Shown: positions 49,772 through 57,556 of the stretch, piece by piece
Numbering within the stretch: position 1 is the first letter of the stretch
Layout of the letters: each line of letters begins with the position of its first letter
Assembly (NCBI RefSeq): GCF_004320525.1
Contig: NZ_SIHX01000012.1
Coordinates: 37,516-101,515 of the forward strand
Origin: Arthrobacter sp. S39
GTDB lineage: Bacteria > Actinomycetota > Actinomycetes > Actinomycetales > Micrococcaceae
Direction of reading: 5' to 3'
Length of the DNA: 64,000 nucleotides
Notes under the pieces: model-generated
Seen by the model: only the letters and a program-made list of their open reading frames with translations
What the model was told of the DNA's origin: nothing
The model's database searches: none
Program-made: the position numbers and the translations under genes

Positions 49772-50497
49772 CTAGTCCTTCAGGTACTGGGCGAAGTGGT
49801 CCTCGATCCGCTGCCACGCCTCTGGCGTGGACTCCGGGTCCGGGCCGATGCCCATGACCCGCATCAGCGGCCGGAGCACCGCGGGGCCGAGGTCGGCGTC
49901 GTTGAGGAACGCGTGGCCGGCGGCGGGGAATTCCTTGACGCTGTGCGGGATACCCAGGTTGGTCAGGGCCGTCTCGAGCTTGCCTGCCGCACCCTTGAGC
50001 GTTGTGTCCCTGCCGCCGAAATTGGCCACGATGGGGCAGGCGCCGCGGAGCGATTCCTCAAGGTTGGAAGGCAGCCGGCCGTAGTTCACGGAGGCCGCGT
50101 CGAAGCCGTCGCGGGCCACCAGCAGCGCGAATCCGCCGCCCATGCAGAACCCGATCACGCCGGTTTTGCCGTTGGACAGCGGCGAATTGGCCAGCCATTT
50201 CCTGGCCGTGGACAGGTCCGTGAAGGGGCGCCCGCTTCCCCTGAGCATGCTCCGCATGGTGCTGACCAGGCAGCGGCGGGTGGCGCCGTCGCTGAAAAGG
50301 TCCAGCGCCAGTGTCAGGTAGCCGGCGCGGGCCAGCCGGTCCGCGTGCCGCCGGGTCATGTCGTTCAGCCCGAACGCCTCGTGGATCATCACGACGGCGG
50401 GGAACGGGCCGGTGCCGGACGGCGTGGCGAGGTAGCCGCCCAGGGAAAGGGAGCCGCCGGCCGCCGTGCTCTCGGGGCTCAGATCAACGTGCGTCAT
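49772..50497 (-). CDS. dienelactone hydrolase family protein
   Basis: A 241-residue alpha/beta hydrolase. The nucleophile is Cys in GVIGFCMGGGFAL, as in true dienelactone hydrolases, with the acid Asp in NFGGRDTTL and His in FPAAGHAFLND. It is a cytosolic protein without a signal peptide. Many paralogues exist in soil actinobacteria and only some open dienelactones, so the substrate is uncertain. It is a single gene, convergent with the permease; family A repeats lie between. Confidence 0.88.
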   Translation of the reverse strand: MTHVDLSPESTAAGGSLSLGGYLATPSGTGPFPAVVMIHEAFGLNDMTRRHADRLARAGYLTLALDLFSDGATRRCLVSTMRSMLRGSGRPFTDLSTARKWLANSPLSNGKTGVIGFCMGGGFALLVARDGFDAASVNYGRLPSNLEESLRGACPIVANFGGRDTTLKGAAGKLETALTNLGIPHSVKEFPAAGHAFLNDADLGPAVLRPLMRVMGIGPDPESTPEAWQRIEDHFAQYLKD

Positions 50498-50597
50498 GGG
50501 CTAAGGGTAGCCGCGGGGCAAAAAAAGAGCGGCGGCGGATCCCCCATGGGATTCCGCCGTCGCCCGTCTGTGGCTGCTCCGGGGAGCAGCGCGGGGA

Positions 50598-50774
50598 CTA
50601 GTCGCGTTTGAACTCGTCCTTGATGTCTTCTCCGACCTTCTTGGCGTTGGCCTTGACCTGGTCCTTCTGGCCTTCAGCCCGGAGGCGGTCGTTGTCCGTG
50701 GCGTTTCCGGCCGCTTCCTTGGCCTTGCCGCCCAAATCTTCTGCTTCGTTACTGATCTTGTCTCCGAGGCCCAT
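50598..50774 (-). CDS. CsbD family stress protein
   Basis: A 58-residue, highly charged helical protein reading MGLGDKISNEAEDLGGKAKE then AAGNATDNDRLRAEGQKDQV and KANAKKVGEDIKDEFKRD. This is the CsbD family of small stress-induced proteins with no known biochemical activity; in Bacillus the gene is under SigB. AAAGGCGG precedes the ATG at 50774. It is short and easily missed. A run of about 130 bp with no other gene separates it from the SRPBCC gene. Confidence 0.88.
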   Translation of the reverse strand: MGLGDKISNEAEDLGGKAKEAAGNATDNDRLRAEGQKDQVKANAKKVGEDIKDEFKRD

Positions 50775-50906
50775 GATGGTGCCGCCTTTCGTTCCGGTGG
50801 ATCAAACAATGCCTTTTCACCATAACACGAAGCATGCTTACTATTTCAAGTCCCCGGGATACCCCATTATCTGTTGATTGTCGTTGCCCCGGACTAGGCT
50901 CGAACC

Positions 50907-51365
50907 ATGGATCACAGCACCAGCCTCACCCAGCACATCCACGCCTCGCCGGAAAAGGTCTGGTCCGTCATCTCGGACATTCCAGGTTCGGCAGCCACCC
51001 TGTCCGGCATTGATTCCATCCAGATGCTCAGCGAGGGCCCGTACGGCGAAGGTACCCGCTGGAAGGAAACCCGCACCATGATGGGCAGGTCGGAAACAGT
51101 CGAAATGTGGGTGGCCCAGACTGACCCGCCGCGCAGCACCACGGTCAAGGCCCTCCAGGGCGGGGCCGACTACACCTCCCGCTTTAGCCTGGCCGAGCGC
51201 GACGGCGGCACGGACCTGACGCTGACCTTCGGCGCCGACGTCATCAAGCCCACGGCACTCAGCAAGATCACCATGGCCCTGTTCGGAAAGATCGGCATGA
51301 GCATGACGCGCAAGGCGCTGGCCAAGGACCTGGCGGAAATCGCGGCCAAAGCGGAATCGCTCTAG
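50907..51365 (+). CDS. SRPBCC family lipid/ligand-binding protein
   Basis: A 152-residue START-like (SRPBCC) fold protein: SLTQHIHASPEKVWSVISDI at the N-terminus, GPYGEGTRWKETR in the middle and a C-terminal helix (KALAKDLAEIAAKAE). These proteins bind hydrophobic small molecules in a deep pocket; the ligand is unknown. TAGGCT at 50895-50900 lies 6 bases before the ATG, so the mRNA may be leaderless. Its TAG overlaps the GTG of the pentapeptide gene by one base, so both are co-translated. Confidence 0.85.
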   Translation: MDHSTSLTQHIHASPEKVWSVISDIPGSAATLSGIDSIQMLSEGPYGEGTRWKETRTMMGRSETVEMWVAQTDPPRSTTVKALQGGADYTSRFSLAERDGGTDLTLTFGADVIKPTALSKITMALFGKIGMSMTRKALAKDLAEIAAKAESL

Positions 51366-52027
51366 TGGCGGCAAAGGCACTCAAGGTCACCGGACCCCGG
51401 CTCTCGCCCGTCCGACTGGAGGATCTCACGGACGATCCTGCGCCGGATTTCCAGCGGGGAGAACGGTACGACGGCGTCCGGTACAGCCGTGCGGCCGCCG
51501 ACGGTCTCGAGCTCAGCGGCGCCGACTTCGCCGAGTGCGAGTTCCAGGGCGTCTCCTTCAACGACGCCCAGCTGCGTGGCGCTACGTTCCGCGACTGCAT
51601 CCTGGCCGAGCTCTACGCCCCCGTGTTCACCGCGGCCCGCTCCACCTGGCGCGACGTCCAGCTCGAGAATCCCCGGCTCGGTTCCGCCGAACTGTATGAA
51701 AGCGGCTGGCAGTCCGTGCGGATCGACGGCGGAAAACTGGACTTCCTCAACCTCCGCGGCGCCAAGCTGACCGATGTGCTCATCAGTGACTGCATCATCA
51801 ACGAGCTGGACCTCGGCTCCGCGGCCGCTACAAGGGTGACGCTGAAGAACTGCACTATCGGCACCCTGGACCTCACCGGCGCCAGGCTGAAGGACTTCGA
51901 CCTCCGCGGCACCGATTTCCGGACCATCAGCGGCCTGGGCAGCCTCGCCGGTGTGGTCATCGACGACTACCAGCTCAGCCTCCTCGCCCCGCTCCTGGCT
52001 GCCCATCTCGGCGTCGTGGTTCTCTAG
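51365..52027 (+). CDS. pentapeptide-repeat protein
   Basis: A 220-residue protein with repeats of the A(D/N)LxX type forming a quadrilateral beta-helix (for example ELSGADFAECEFQGVSF, LNLRGAKLTDVLISDCI, LDLTGARLKDFDLRGTDF). Some pentapeptide proteins mimic DNA and protect gyrase from quinolones; this one is not diagnostic of that group. The GTG start overlaps the stop of the SRPBCC gene. Family A repeats begin 15 bp downstream. Confidence 0.87.
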   Translation: MAAKALKVTGPRLSPVRLEDLTDDPAPDFQRGERYDGVRYSRAAADGLELSGADFAECEFQGVSFNDAQLRGATFRDCILAELYAPVFTAARSTWRDVQLENPRLGSAELYESGWQSVRIDGGKLDFLNLRGAKLTDVLISDCIINELDLGSAAATRVTLKNCTIGTLDLTGARLKDFDLRGTDFRTISGLGSLAGVVIDDYQLSLLAPLLAAHLGVVVL

Positions 52028-52042
52028 CGTCACTCGAGAGGA

Positions 52043-52097
52043 GCGCGAACCTACAGTTGAGGCGCCCTCGCGAGGGGCCTCAACTGTACGTTCGCGC
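52043..52097. repeat. family A intergenic repeats, two facing units
   Basis: A forward unit at 52043-52063 (GCGCGAACCTACAGTTGAGGC) would be 21 bases, so only its core GCGCGAAC...CAGTTGAG is shown; the reversed unit lies at 52076-52097 with core CAACTGTACGTTCGCGC. They face each other and could form a long hairpin after the pentapeptide gene and before the thiolase promoter. Confidence 0.88.
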
Positions 52098-52109
52098 CAA
52101 GGGTGGGTC

Positions 52110-52139
52110 TTGGTGCCCCTTGCGCGTGCAGTGTAGTCT
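52110..52139 (+). promoter_or_regulatory. promoter of the thiolase operon
   Basis: TTGGTG at 52110-52115, an 18-bp spacer and TAGTCT at 52134-52139. The expected start near 52146 falls inside the operator that follows immediately. Confidence 0.5.
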
Positions 52140-52161
52140 TTACAGAACGAACGGTCGGTAA
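52140..52161. promoter_or_regulatory. PaaR-like TetR operator before the thiolase gene
   Basis: TTACAGAACG and CGGTCGGTAA form a 10-bp imperfect dyad (8 of 10 matches) with AA at the centre. It overlaps the predicted transcription start. A close relative lies at 60187-60210 before paaZ, and the pattern resembles the phenylacetate repressor (PaaR, TetR family) box described in Corynebacterium. The regulator gene is outside the window. Confidence 0.6.
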
Positions 52162-52223
52162 GTGGATTGGTTCCCTTGGCCGCCGACGATGACAGTGCCG
52201 TTTATCGCGTGAAGGGTGTTTCC

Positions 52224-53453
52224 ATGGCGTCAGCTACCGCAGGACCGCAGGCTTTCCTTGTTGGCGGTGTCCGCACCCCGGTGGGGCGCTACGGCGGGGC
52301 GCTGTCCGCCGTCCGCCCCGATGACCTGGCCGCGCTGGTGATCCGGGAGTTGGTGGCCCGGACCGGGCTTGATCCGGACAGCATCGATGAGGTCATCCTG
52401 GGCAACGCCAACGGCGCCGGCGAGGAAAACCGGAACGTGGCCCGGATGGCCACCCTGCTGGCCGGACTTCCCCTCCACATCCCCGGGATCACCGTGAACA
52501 GGCTCTGCGCATCAGGCCTGAGCGCCATTATCCAGGCCAGCCAGATGATCAAATCCGGCGCCGCGGACATCGTGATCGCCGGCGGCGTGGAGTCCATGAG
52601 CCGCGCGCCCTGGGTCCAGGAGAAGCCATCCGCCGCGTATGCGAAGCCCGGCCAGATCTTCGACACCTCCATCGGCTGGCGCTTCGTCAACCCGCTCTTC
52701 CAGAAAGGCGGCCTCGCCCGGGACGGGAAGATGACCTACTCGATGCCGGAGACCGCCGAAGAAGTGGCGCGCGTTGACGGCATCACCCGTGAGGACGCCG
52801 ACGCCTTCGCCGTCCGCTCCCACGAACGCTCCCTCGCCGCCATCGCCGCAGGCCGTTTCACGGACGAAATCGTCCCCGTGACGGTCAAATCCCGCAAGTC
52901 CGAAACCGTGGTGGACACCGATGAAGGCCCCCGCGCCGGCACCACCCTCGACGTGCTCGCCGGACTCCGCCCGGTAGTGGCCGGCGGTTCAGTGGTCACA
53001 GCAGGCAACTCCTCCACCCTCAACGACGGCGCCTCGGCCATCATTGTCGCGTCCGAAGCCGCCATCGAACGGCTGGGCCTGATACCCCGCGCCCGCATCA
53101 TTGACGGCGCCTCCGCCGGCTGCGAACCCGAAATCATGGGCATCGGTCCCGTCCCCGCCACGCAGAAGATCCTCAAGAGGAGCGGCCTCAGCGTCGGTGA
53201 CCTGGCCGCCGTCGAGCTTAATGAAGCCTTTGCCACGCAGTCACTGGCCAGCATGCGCCGGCTAGGGCTGGACCCGGAGATCGTGAATAACGACGGCGGC
53301 GCCATCAGTCTCGGGCACCCGCTGGGTTCCAGCGGGTCGCGGATTGCCATCACGCTGCTGGGACGGATGGAGCGCGAGGACGCCAGGATCGGCCTCGCCA
53401 CCATGTGCATCGGCGTGGGCCAGGGCACCGCGATGCTGCTGGAGCGCGTCTAA
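52224..53453 (+). CDS. acetyl-CoA C-acyltransferase (thiolase), phenylacetate/adipate type
   Basis: A 409-residue thiolase that cleaves 3-oxoacyl-CoA to acetyl-CoA and a shortened acyl-CoA. The nucleophile Cys is in NRLCASGLSAI, the base His in GHPLGSSGSRI and the second Cys in CIGVGQGTAML. It is like PcaF/PaaJ, whose substrate is 3-oxoadipyl-CoA. ATG 52224 has AAGGGTG upstream; the earlier start at 52167 does not. It is co-transcribed with the hydratase and dehydrogenase genes that follow, and the shared PaaR-type box links it to paaZ 8 kb away. Confidence 0.9.
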   Translation: MASATAGPQAFLVGGVRTPVGRYGGALSAVRPDDLAALVIRELVARTGLDPDSIDEVILGNANGAGEENRNVARMATLLAGLPLHIPGITVNRLCASGLSAIIQASQMIKSGAADIVIAGGVESMSRAPWVQEKPSAAYAKPGQIFDTSIGWRFVNPLFQKGGLARDGKMTYSMPETAEEVARVDGITREDADAFAVRSHERSLAAIAAGRFTDEIVPVTVKSRKSETVVDTDEGPRAGTTLDVLAGLRPVVAGGSVVTAGNSSTLNDGASAIIVASEAAIERLGLIPRARIIDGASAGCEPEIMGIGPVPATQKILKRSGLSVGDLAAVELNEAFATQSLASMRRLGLDPEIVNNDGGAISLGHPLGSSGSRIAITLLGRMEREDARIGLATMCIGVGQGTAMLLERV

Positions 53454-54238
53454 TGGCCGCCCTGGACCTCGCGAACGAACACTTCAGCACCCTCCTGGTC
53501 GAGGAGCGGGACGACCGCGTGGTGGTGCTCCTAAACCGCCCGGAGGTCCGCAACGCCATCGACCAGCAGATGGTGGACGAACTGCACATCGTCTGCGCCG
53601 CTCTGGAACAGAATCCCAAAGTCCTGATCATCGCCGGCGTGGACGGGGTCTTCGCGTCCGGGGCGGACATCGCCCAGCTGCGCGAGCGGCGCCGGGACGA
53701 CGCCCTGCAGGGCATCAACTCCACGATCTTCGTCCGGATCGCCAAGCTGCCCATGCCGGTCATTGCCGCGCTGGACGGCTACTGCCTGGGCGGCGGCGCC
53801 GAGCTCGCCTACGCCGCCGACTTCCGGATCGGAACACCCAGCGTCCGGATCGGCAACCCCGAAACCGGCCTCGGCATCCTCGCCGCTGCCGGGGCCAGCT
53901 GGCGCCTGAAGGAACTCGTGGGCGAGCCGCTCGCCAAGCAGATCCTGCTCTCCGGCCTGGTGCTCCGGGCCGAAGACGCCCTTGCCGCCAGCCTCATCAC
54001 GGAAATCCACGAAGCTCCGGAACTGATGGACGCCGCCCACAACCTGGCGGACAGGATCGGCCGCCAGGACCCGCTGGCGGTGCGGATCACCAAGTCCGTG
54101 TTCCATGCCCCGGCCGAGGCGCACCCGCTGATCGACCAGCTGGCGCAGGGGATCCTCTTTGAATCCCAGGCAAAATTCGACCGCATGCAGGCTTTCCTCG
54201 ATAAGAAAACCGGCGACAAGAAGACAGAGAAGAAATAG
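53453..54238 (+). CDS. enoyl-CoA hydratase/isomerase family protein
   Basis: A 261-residue crotonase-fold enzyme. The oxyanion-hole segments are GVFASGADIAQL and GYCLGGGAELAYAADFRIG, and the catalytic-type Glu follows in IGNPETGLGI. It would hydrate 2,3-dehydroacyl-CoA intermediates in the lower phenylacetate or beta-oxidation pathway, like PaaF/PaaG. The ATG overlaps the thiolase stop by one base. A Lys-rich tail (KKTGDKKTEKK) ends the protein. Confidence 0.88.
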   Translation: MAALDLANEHFSTLLVEERDDRVVVLLNRPEVRNAIDQQMVDELHIVCAALEQNPKVLIIAGVDGVFASGADIAQLRERRRDDALQGINSTIFVRIAKLPMPVIAALDGYCLGGGAELAYAADFRIGTPSVRIGNPETGLGILAAAGASWRLKELVGEPLAKQILLSGLVLRAEDALAASLITEIHEAPELMDAAHNLADRIGRQDPLAVRITKSVFHAPAEAHPLIDQLAQGILFESQAKFDRMQAFLDKKTGDKKTEKK

Positions 54239-54240
54239 AC

Positions 54241-55101
54241 ATGGCCACTTCGAACCTTCCTTCCACCGTCGGCGTCCTCGGCGGCGGCCGCATGGGCGCA
54301 GGAATCGCCCACGCCTTCCTGATCAACGGCGCCAACGTCCTGGTGGTGGAACGCGATGAAGCGTCCGCCGAAGCTGCCCGGGAACGGGTGGAATCCGCGG
54401 CCGCCAAGAGCATCGAACGCGGAGCCGTCGACGGCAACCTCGATGAGATGGCGTCGCGGCTCACGGTCACGGTGGACTACGACGACTTCAAGGACCGCCA
54501 ACTGGTGGTCGAGGCCGTGCCCGAGGACTGGGACCTGAAAGTCACCTCACTCCGCGGCATCGAGGAACGGCTCGCTGAGGATGCTTTCCTGGCGTCCAAC
54601 ACCTCCTCCCTGTCCGTCAACGGGCTGGCCCGCGAACTGAAGCGGCCGCAGAACTTCCTCGGCCTGCATTTCTTCAACCCCGTCCCCGCGTCCACGCTCA
54701 TCGAGGTCGTCCTCGGCGAAAAGACGTCCACGGACCTGGCTGCCGCCGCGAAAAGGTGGGTCGAGGCACTCGGCAAGACCGCCGTCGTCGTAAATGACGC
54801 GCCAGGCTTTGCCTCATCACGGCTGGGCGTAGCCATCGCGCTGGAGGCCATGCGCATGGTGGAGGAGGGTGTGGCGTCCGCGGAGGACATCGACGCCGCC
54901 ATGGTGCTGGGTTACAAACACCCCACCGGCCCGCTGAAGACCACCGACATTGTGGGCCTGGACGTGCGGCTGGGCATCGCCGAGTACCTGCATTCGACGC
55001 TGGGGGAGCGGTTCGCGCCGCCGCAGATCCTCAAGGACAAGGTGGCCCGCGGCGAGCTGGGACGGAAGACCGGCAAGGGATTTTTCGACTGGGCTGAGTA
55101 G
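54241..55101 (+). CDS. 3-hydroxyacyl-CoA dehydrogenase
   Basis: A 286-residue NAD-dependent dehydrogenase of the single-domain FadB2/PaaH type. The Rossmann motif is GVLGGGRMGAGIAHAF, with Asp/Glu for NAD in VVERDE, then SNTSSLSVNGLA, the catalytic His in FLGLHFFNPVP and Glu in VVLGEKTS-type positions. C-terminal LKDKVARGELGRKTGKGFFDW closes the active site. The gene is 2 bp after the hydratase gene; the three enzymes make a complete oxidation round. Confidence 0.92.
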   Translation: MATSNLPSTVGVLGGGRMGAGIAHAFLINGANVLVVERDEASAEAARERVESAAAKSIERGAVDGNLDEMASRLTVTVDYDDFKDRQLVVEAVPEDWDLKVTSLRGIEERLAEDAFLASNTSSLSVNGLARELKRPQNFLGLHFFNPVPASTLIEVVLGEKTSTDLAAAAKRWVEALGKTAVVVNDAPGFASSRLGVAIALEAMRMVEEGVASAEDIDAAMVLGYKHPTGPLKTTDIVGLDVRLGIAEYLHSTLGERFAPPQILKDKVARGELGRKTGKGFFDWAE

Positions 55102-55110
55102 GATTTCCGG

Positions 55111-55719
55111 GTGACCCTCTTTGAACCCATCACCCTGACTGGCCGGCACGTCATCCTGGAGCCCCTGAGTCAGTCTCACCATGACGGCTTGGTGGAGGCC
55201 GCCAGGGACGGTGAGCTGTGGAACCTCTGGTACACGTCGGTGCCTGCGCCGGAGGGGATGGCGGCGGAGATCGACCGCCGGCTGGCCCTGCAGGAGCAGG
55301 GGGCCATGCAGCCGTTCACCACGCGGCTGATCGATCCTGCCACCGGAGGCCCGGGCAGGATTATCGGGATGACCACGTACATGAATATCGACGCCGGCAC
55401 ACCCCGCGTGGAGATCGGCTCCACCTGGAACGCGGCGTCAGTGCAGGGCACCGGCACCAACGCGGATTCCAAGCTGCTGCTGTTGCGGCACGCGTTCGAG
55501 ACCCTGGGCTGCCCGGCGGTCGAGTTCCGGACGCACTGGCTCAACCACCAGTCACGCGAAGCCATTGCCCGCCTGGGTGCGAAACAGGACGGCGTGCTCC
55601 GCAACCACTCGCGGACTGCGGACGGGGTGCTGCGCGATACCGTGGTGTTCTCCATCCTGGAGCACGAGTGGCCCATGGTCCGGAACGGTCTGGAGTACAG
55701 GCTGGCCAAGCGCCGGTAA
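55111..55719 (+). CDS. GNAT family N-acetyltransferase, RimJ/RimL type
   Basis: A 202-residue acetyltransferase resembling the ribosomal-protein-type GNAT group: LTGRHVILEPLSQSHHDGL at the start, then YMNIDAGTPRVEIGSTW and the acetyl-CoA site VQGTGTNADSKLLLLRHAFE. Targets are unknown. The GTG lies 9 bp after the dehydrogenase gene, so it may be at the end of that operon. Its TAA lies inside the stem of a 16-bp hairpin. Confidence 0.87.
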   Translation: MTLFEPITLTGRHVILEPLSQSHHDGLVEAARDGELWNLWYTSVPAPEGMAAEIDRRLALQEQGAMQPFTTRLIDPATGGPGRIIGMTTYMNIDAGTPRVEIGSTWNAASVQGTGTNADSKLLLLRHAFETLGCPAVEFRTHWLNHQSREAIARLGAKQDGVLRNHSRTADGVLRDTVVFSILEHEWPMVRNGLEYRLAKRR

Positions 55720-55736
55720 GACCGGCGCTTGGCCAG
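55702..55736. terminator. bidirectional hairpin that includes the GNAT stop codon
   Basis: CTGGCCAAGCGCCGGT (55702-55717) and ACCGGCGCTTGGCCAG (55721-55736) are perfect 16-bp arms with a 3-base loop. The last codons and TAA (55717-55719) of the acetyltransferase gene are part of it. It stands between convergent genes and could end transcription both ways. Confidence 0.75.
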
Positions 55737-55766
55737 GTGGGTATCGTAAGTTGCCGCGGTGCTCTG

Positions 55767-56681
55767 TTAAGGCCGGGCCAACTGCTTAAGATTCACTGAT
55801 GCGAGTAGGGCCTCGGCGTATTGAGCATGGCCGGCTTGGTTCGGGTGGAAGTTTCGGGGTTCGAATGGATCCACCTGGGAAAGGAAAAGCCACGGGCTGA
55901 GTGTGTTGACTTCATGGCCTGCAAACCTTGCCGTGACGTCGACAAACTGGACCTGCGCCCCGTACAAGGTATTTGCCTCTGCAGCGGCCGATGCAATGGT
56001 GGTATTCAGTCCCACGGTTCCCGCGTTAATAAGCTCCTGCCTGTCCACCGGAATTACTGCAAATCCGGCGGTATTGAACAGCTTTGCGTAGCCAAGAACC
56101 ACTATCCTGGCACGGGGAGCTTCCCTGTGAATGGCAGCGAAGGCCTCAATAAGGTTTGCGCGAACCTGTGGCAGAGCCAGCTGAGACGCCACAACGGCTC
56201 CGCTGCAATCATCGGGGCTGCCCGCGATGCATTTGAACAGAACATTGCTCACGCCGGCATCATTGGCGCCCGCCGTCATGCTGACCAGTTCGGTGTCCTT
56301 CGAGAGCTTGCCCCCCAAGGTCAGTTGGGCTATTTGATCCTCGACGCTGGTGACCCCGTCCAATGTCGGGTCTGCAAGAAGCGCCCCGTGACATGCCGCG
56401 TTTTTCACCAGAACAACAGGGGCGGCCAAGTCCACTTTGTCGACATAACCATTGGCAGTCTGAGTGCAGGGCAGCGTTGGCACGAAGGGGCCAGTCGCCG
56501 TCGTGCCAATGGTGTCCGCCCCAGTCCCCGCCGAGTACGAATCCCCCACCGCGACGTAATCGACATCGCGCGGCGGCGGCGCTGCGCCCGCCGGCATGGC
56601 CGTGAAGCCGAGTGCCATGGCCAGGGTGGCAAGGCCGGCTGCAAAAGCCGGGCGCCGCCGTCGTCCTGTTGGAAGTGTCAT
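55767..56681 (-). CDS. secreted SGNH/GDSL-type esterase or lipase
   Basis: A 304-residue exported hydrolase. The signal peptide (basic start, hydrophobic core, cleavage near AGA-APPP at about 33) leads into block I VAVGDSYSAGTG with nucleophile Ser48. Block III is AGANDAG and block V is FHPNQAGH, with the catalytic Asp and His. This resembles Streptomyces secreted SGNH lipases, with Cys residues likely in disulfides. Slightly lower GC than the neighbours. It is a single gene between a terminator and the phosphatase. Confidence 0.9.
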   Translation of the reverse strand: MTLPTGRRRRPAFAAGLATLAMALGFTAMPAGAAPPPRDVDYVAVGDSYSAGTGADTIGTTATGPFVPTLPCTQTANGYVDKVDLAAPVVLVKNAACHGALLADPTLDGVTSVEDQIAQLTLGGKLSKDTELVSMTAGANDAGVSNVLFKCIAGSPDDCSGAVVASQLALPQVRANLIEAFAAIHREAPRARIVVLGYAKLFNTAGFAVIPVDRQELINAGTVGLNTTIASAAAEANTLYGAQVQFVDVTARFAGHEVNTLSPWLFLSQVDPFEPRNFHPNQAGHAQYAEALLASVNLKQLARP

Positions 56682-56836
56682 TGTGTTCCCCTAAGTTGAT
56701 CAGAGCGCGGGTGAGGTAAGTGCCACGGTACGCCTGCCCCGAGCGGCGGTCACGGCCTGGAACTACCCTAATTTTTCGGGCGACACTACCTATTCGTGCG
56801 CGTGCAGCGTTCACCGGCGTGTGGTTAGCTGTCCGG

Positions 56837-57556
56837 ATGGAGAAACCTGGCGGACCCTTGGACTGGGACGGGGCCGTAAATGGCTGGCACGTAGCCGGCA
56901 GCGTCTACCGGATGGGCCGGCGCGAATGGCTCACGGCGGCGGGCTGGCGGAACGCGTTCGACGACGGCATCCGCACCGTGGTGGACCTCCGCAACTCCCG
57001 TGAAGCCCGGCGCCGGGACACCGATCCTGCCGTGCCGGATGCAGCGTGGTCCGGCGTAGCGATCGTGTCCGCACCCACCGAAGAGCCCGACAACCCGCGG
57101 TTCACTGCCCTGTGCGGGCCGTACCTGAACGACCCCGCCCACTATGTCCACAACGTCAGGCTGTTTCCGGATCACATCGTCGGCGTTTTCCGCGCCATCG
57201 CCGAGGCCGCGCCCGCCGGCGGTGTGGTGGTCCACTGCGCAGCGGGCCGGGACCGCAGCGGCATGGTGGCCGCCATGCTGCAGGACCTGGCTGGCGATTC
57301 GGACGCGCAGATCGCCAACGGGTACGTGCAGGCCGCCCGCGGCATCAACGAGCGCTACCGCACCCACGGGCCGCCGCACGACCGCGAACGCTACGTCGGG
57401 CAAGCCGAACTGGCACCGCTGCTCGAGGAACGTGGCCGGGCCGTGGTGATCTTCGTCCGGGACCTGGACACAGAGGGTTTCCTGTTGGGGCACGGCCTCA
57501 CCGATACTGAGCTCCACGCTGTCCGGTCCGTTCTCGGCGTCACGGTGGCTCAATGA
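56837..57556 (+). CDS. tyrosine-protein phosphatase (DSP/PTP-B-like fold)
   Basis: A 239-residue protein with the phosphatase P-loop HCAAGRDRSG (nucleophile Cys134, Arg140) and an upstream VVDLRNSRE strand. This matches bacterial tyrosine/dual-specificity phosphatases such as mycobacterial PtpB and its many soil relatives, which may act on phosphotyrosine or phosphoinositide-like substrates. The ATG at 56837 begins the family homology. Its last codons overlap the protease ATG by 4 bp. No kinase partner is adjacent. Confidence 0.85.
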   Translation: MEKPGGPLDWDGAVNGWHVAGSVYRMGRREWLTAAGWRNAFDDGIRTVVDLRNSREARRRDTDPAVPDAAWSGVAIVSAPTEEPDNPRFTALCGPYLNDPAHYVHNVRLFPDHIVGVFRAIAEAAPAGGVVVHCAAGRDRSGMVAAMLQDLAGDSDAQIANGYVQAARGINERYRTHGPPHDRERYVGQAELAPLLEERGRAVVIFVRDLDTEGFLLGHGLTDTELHAVRSVLGVTVAQ

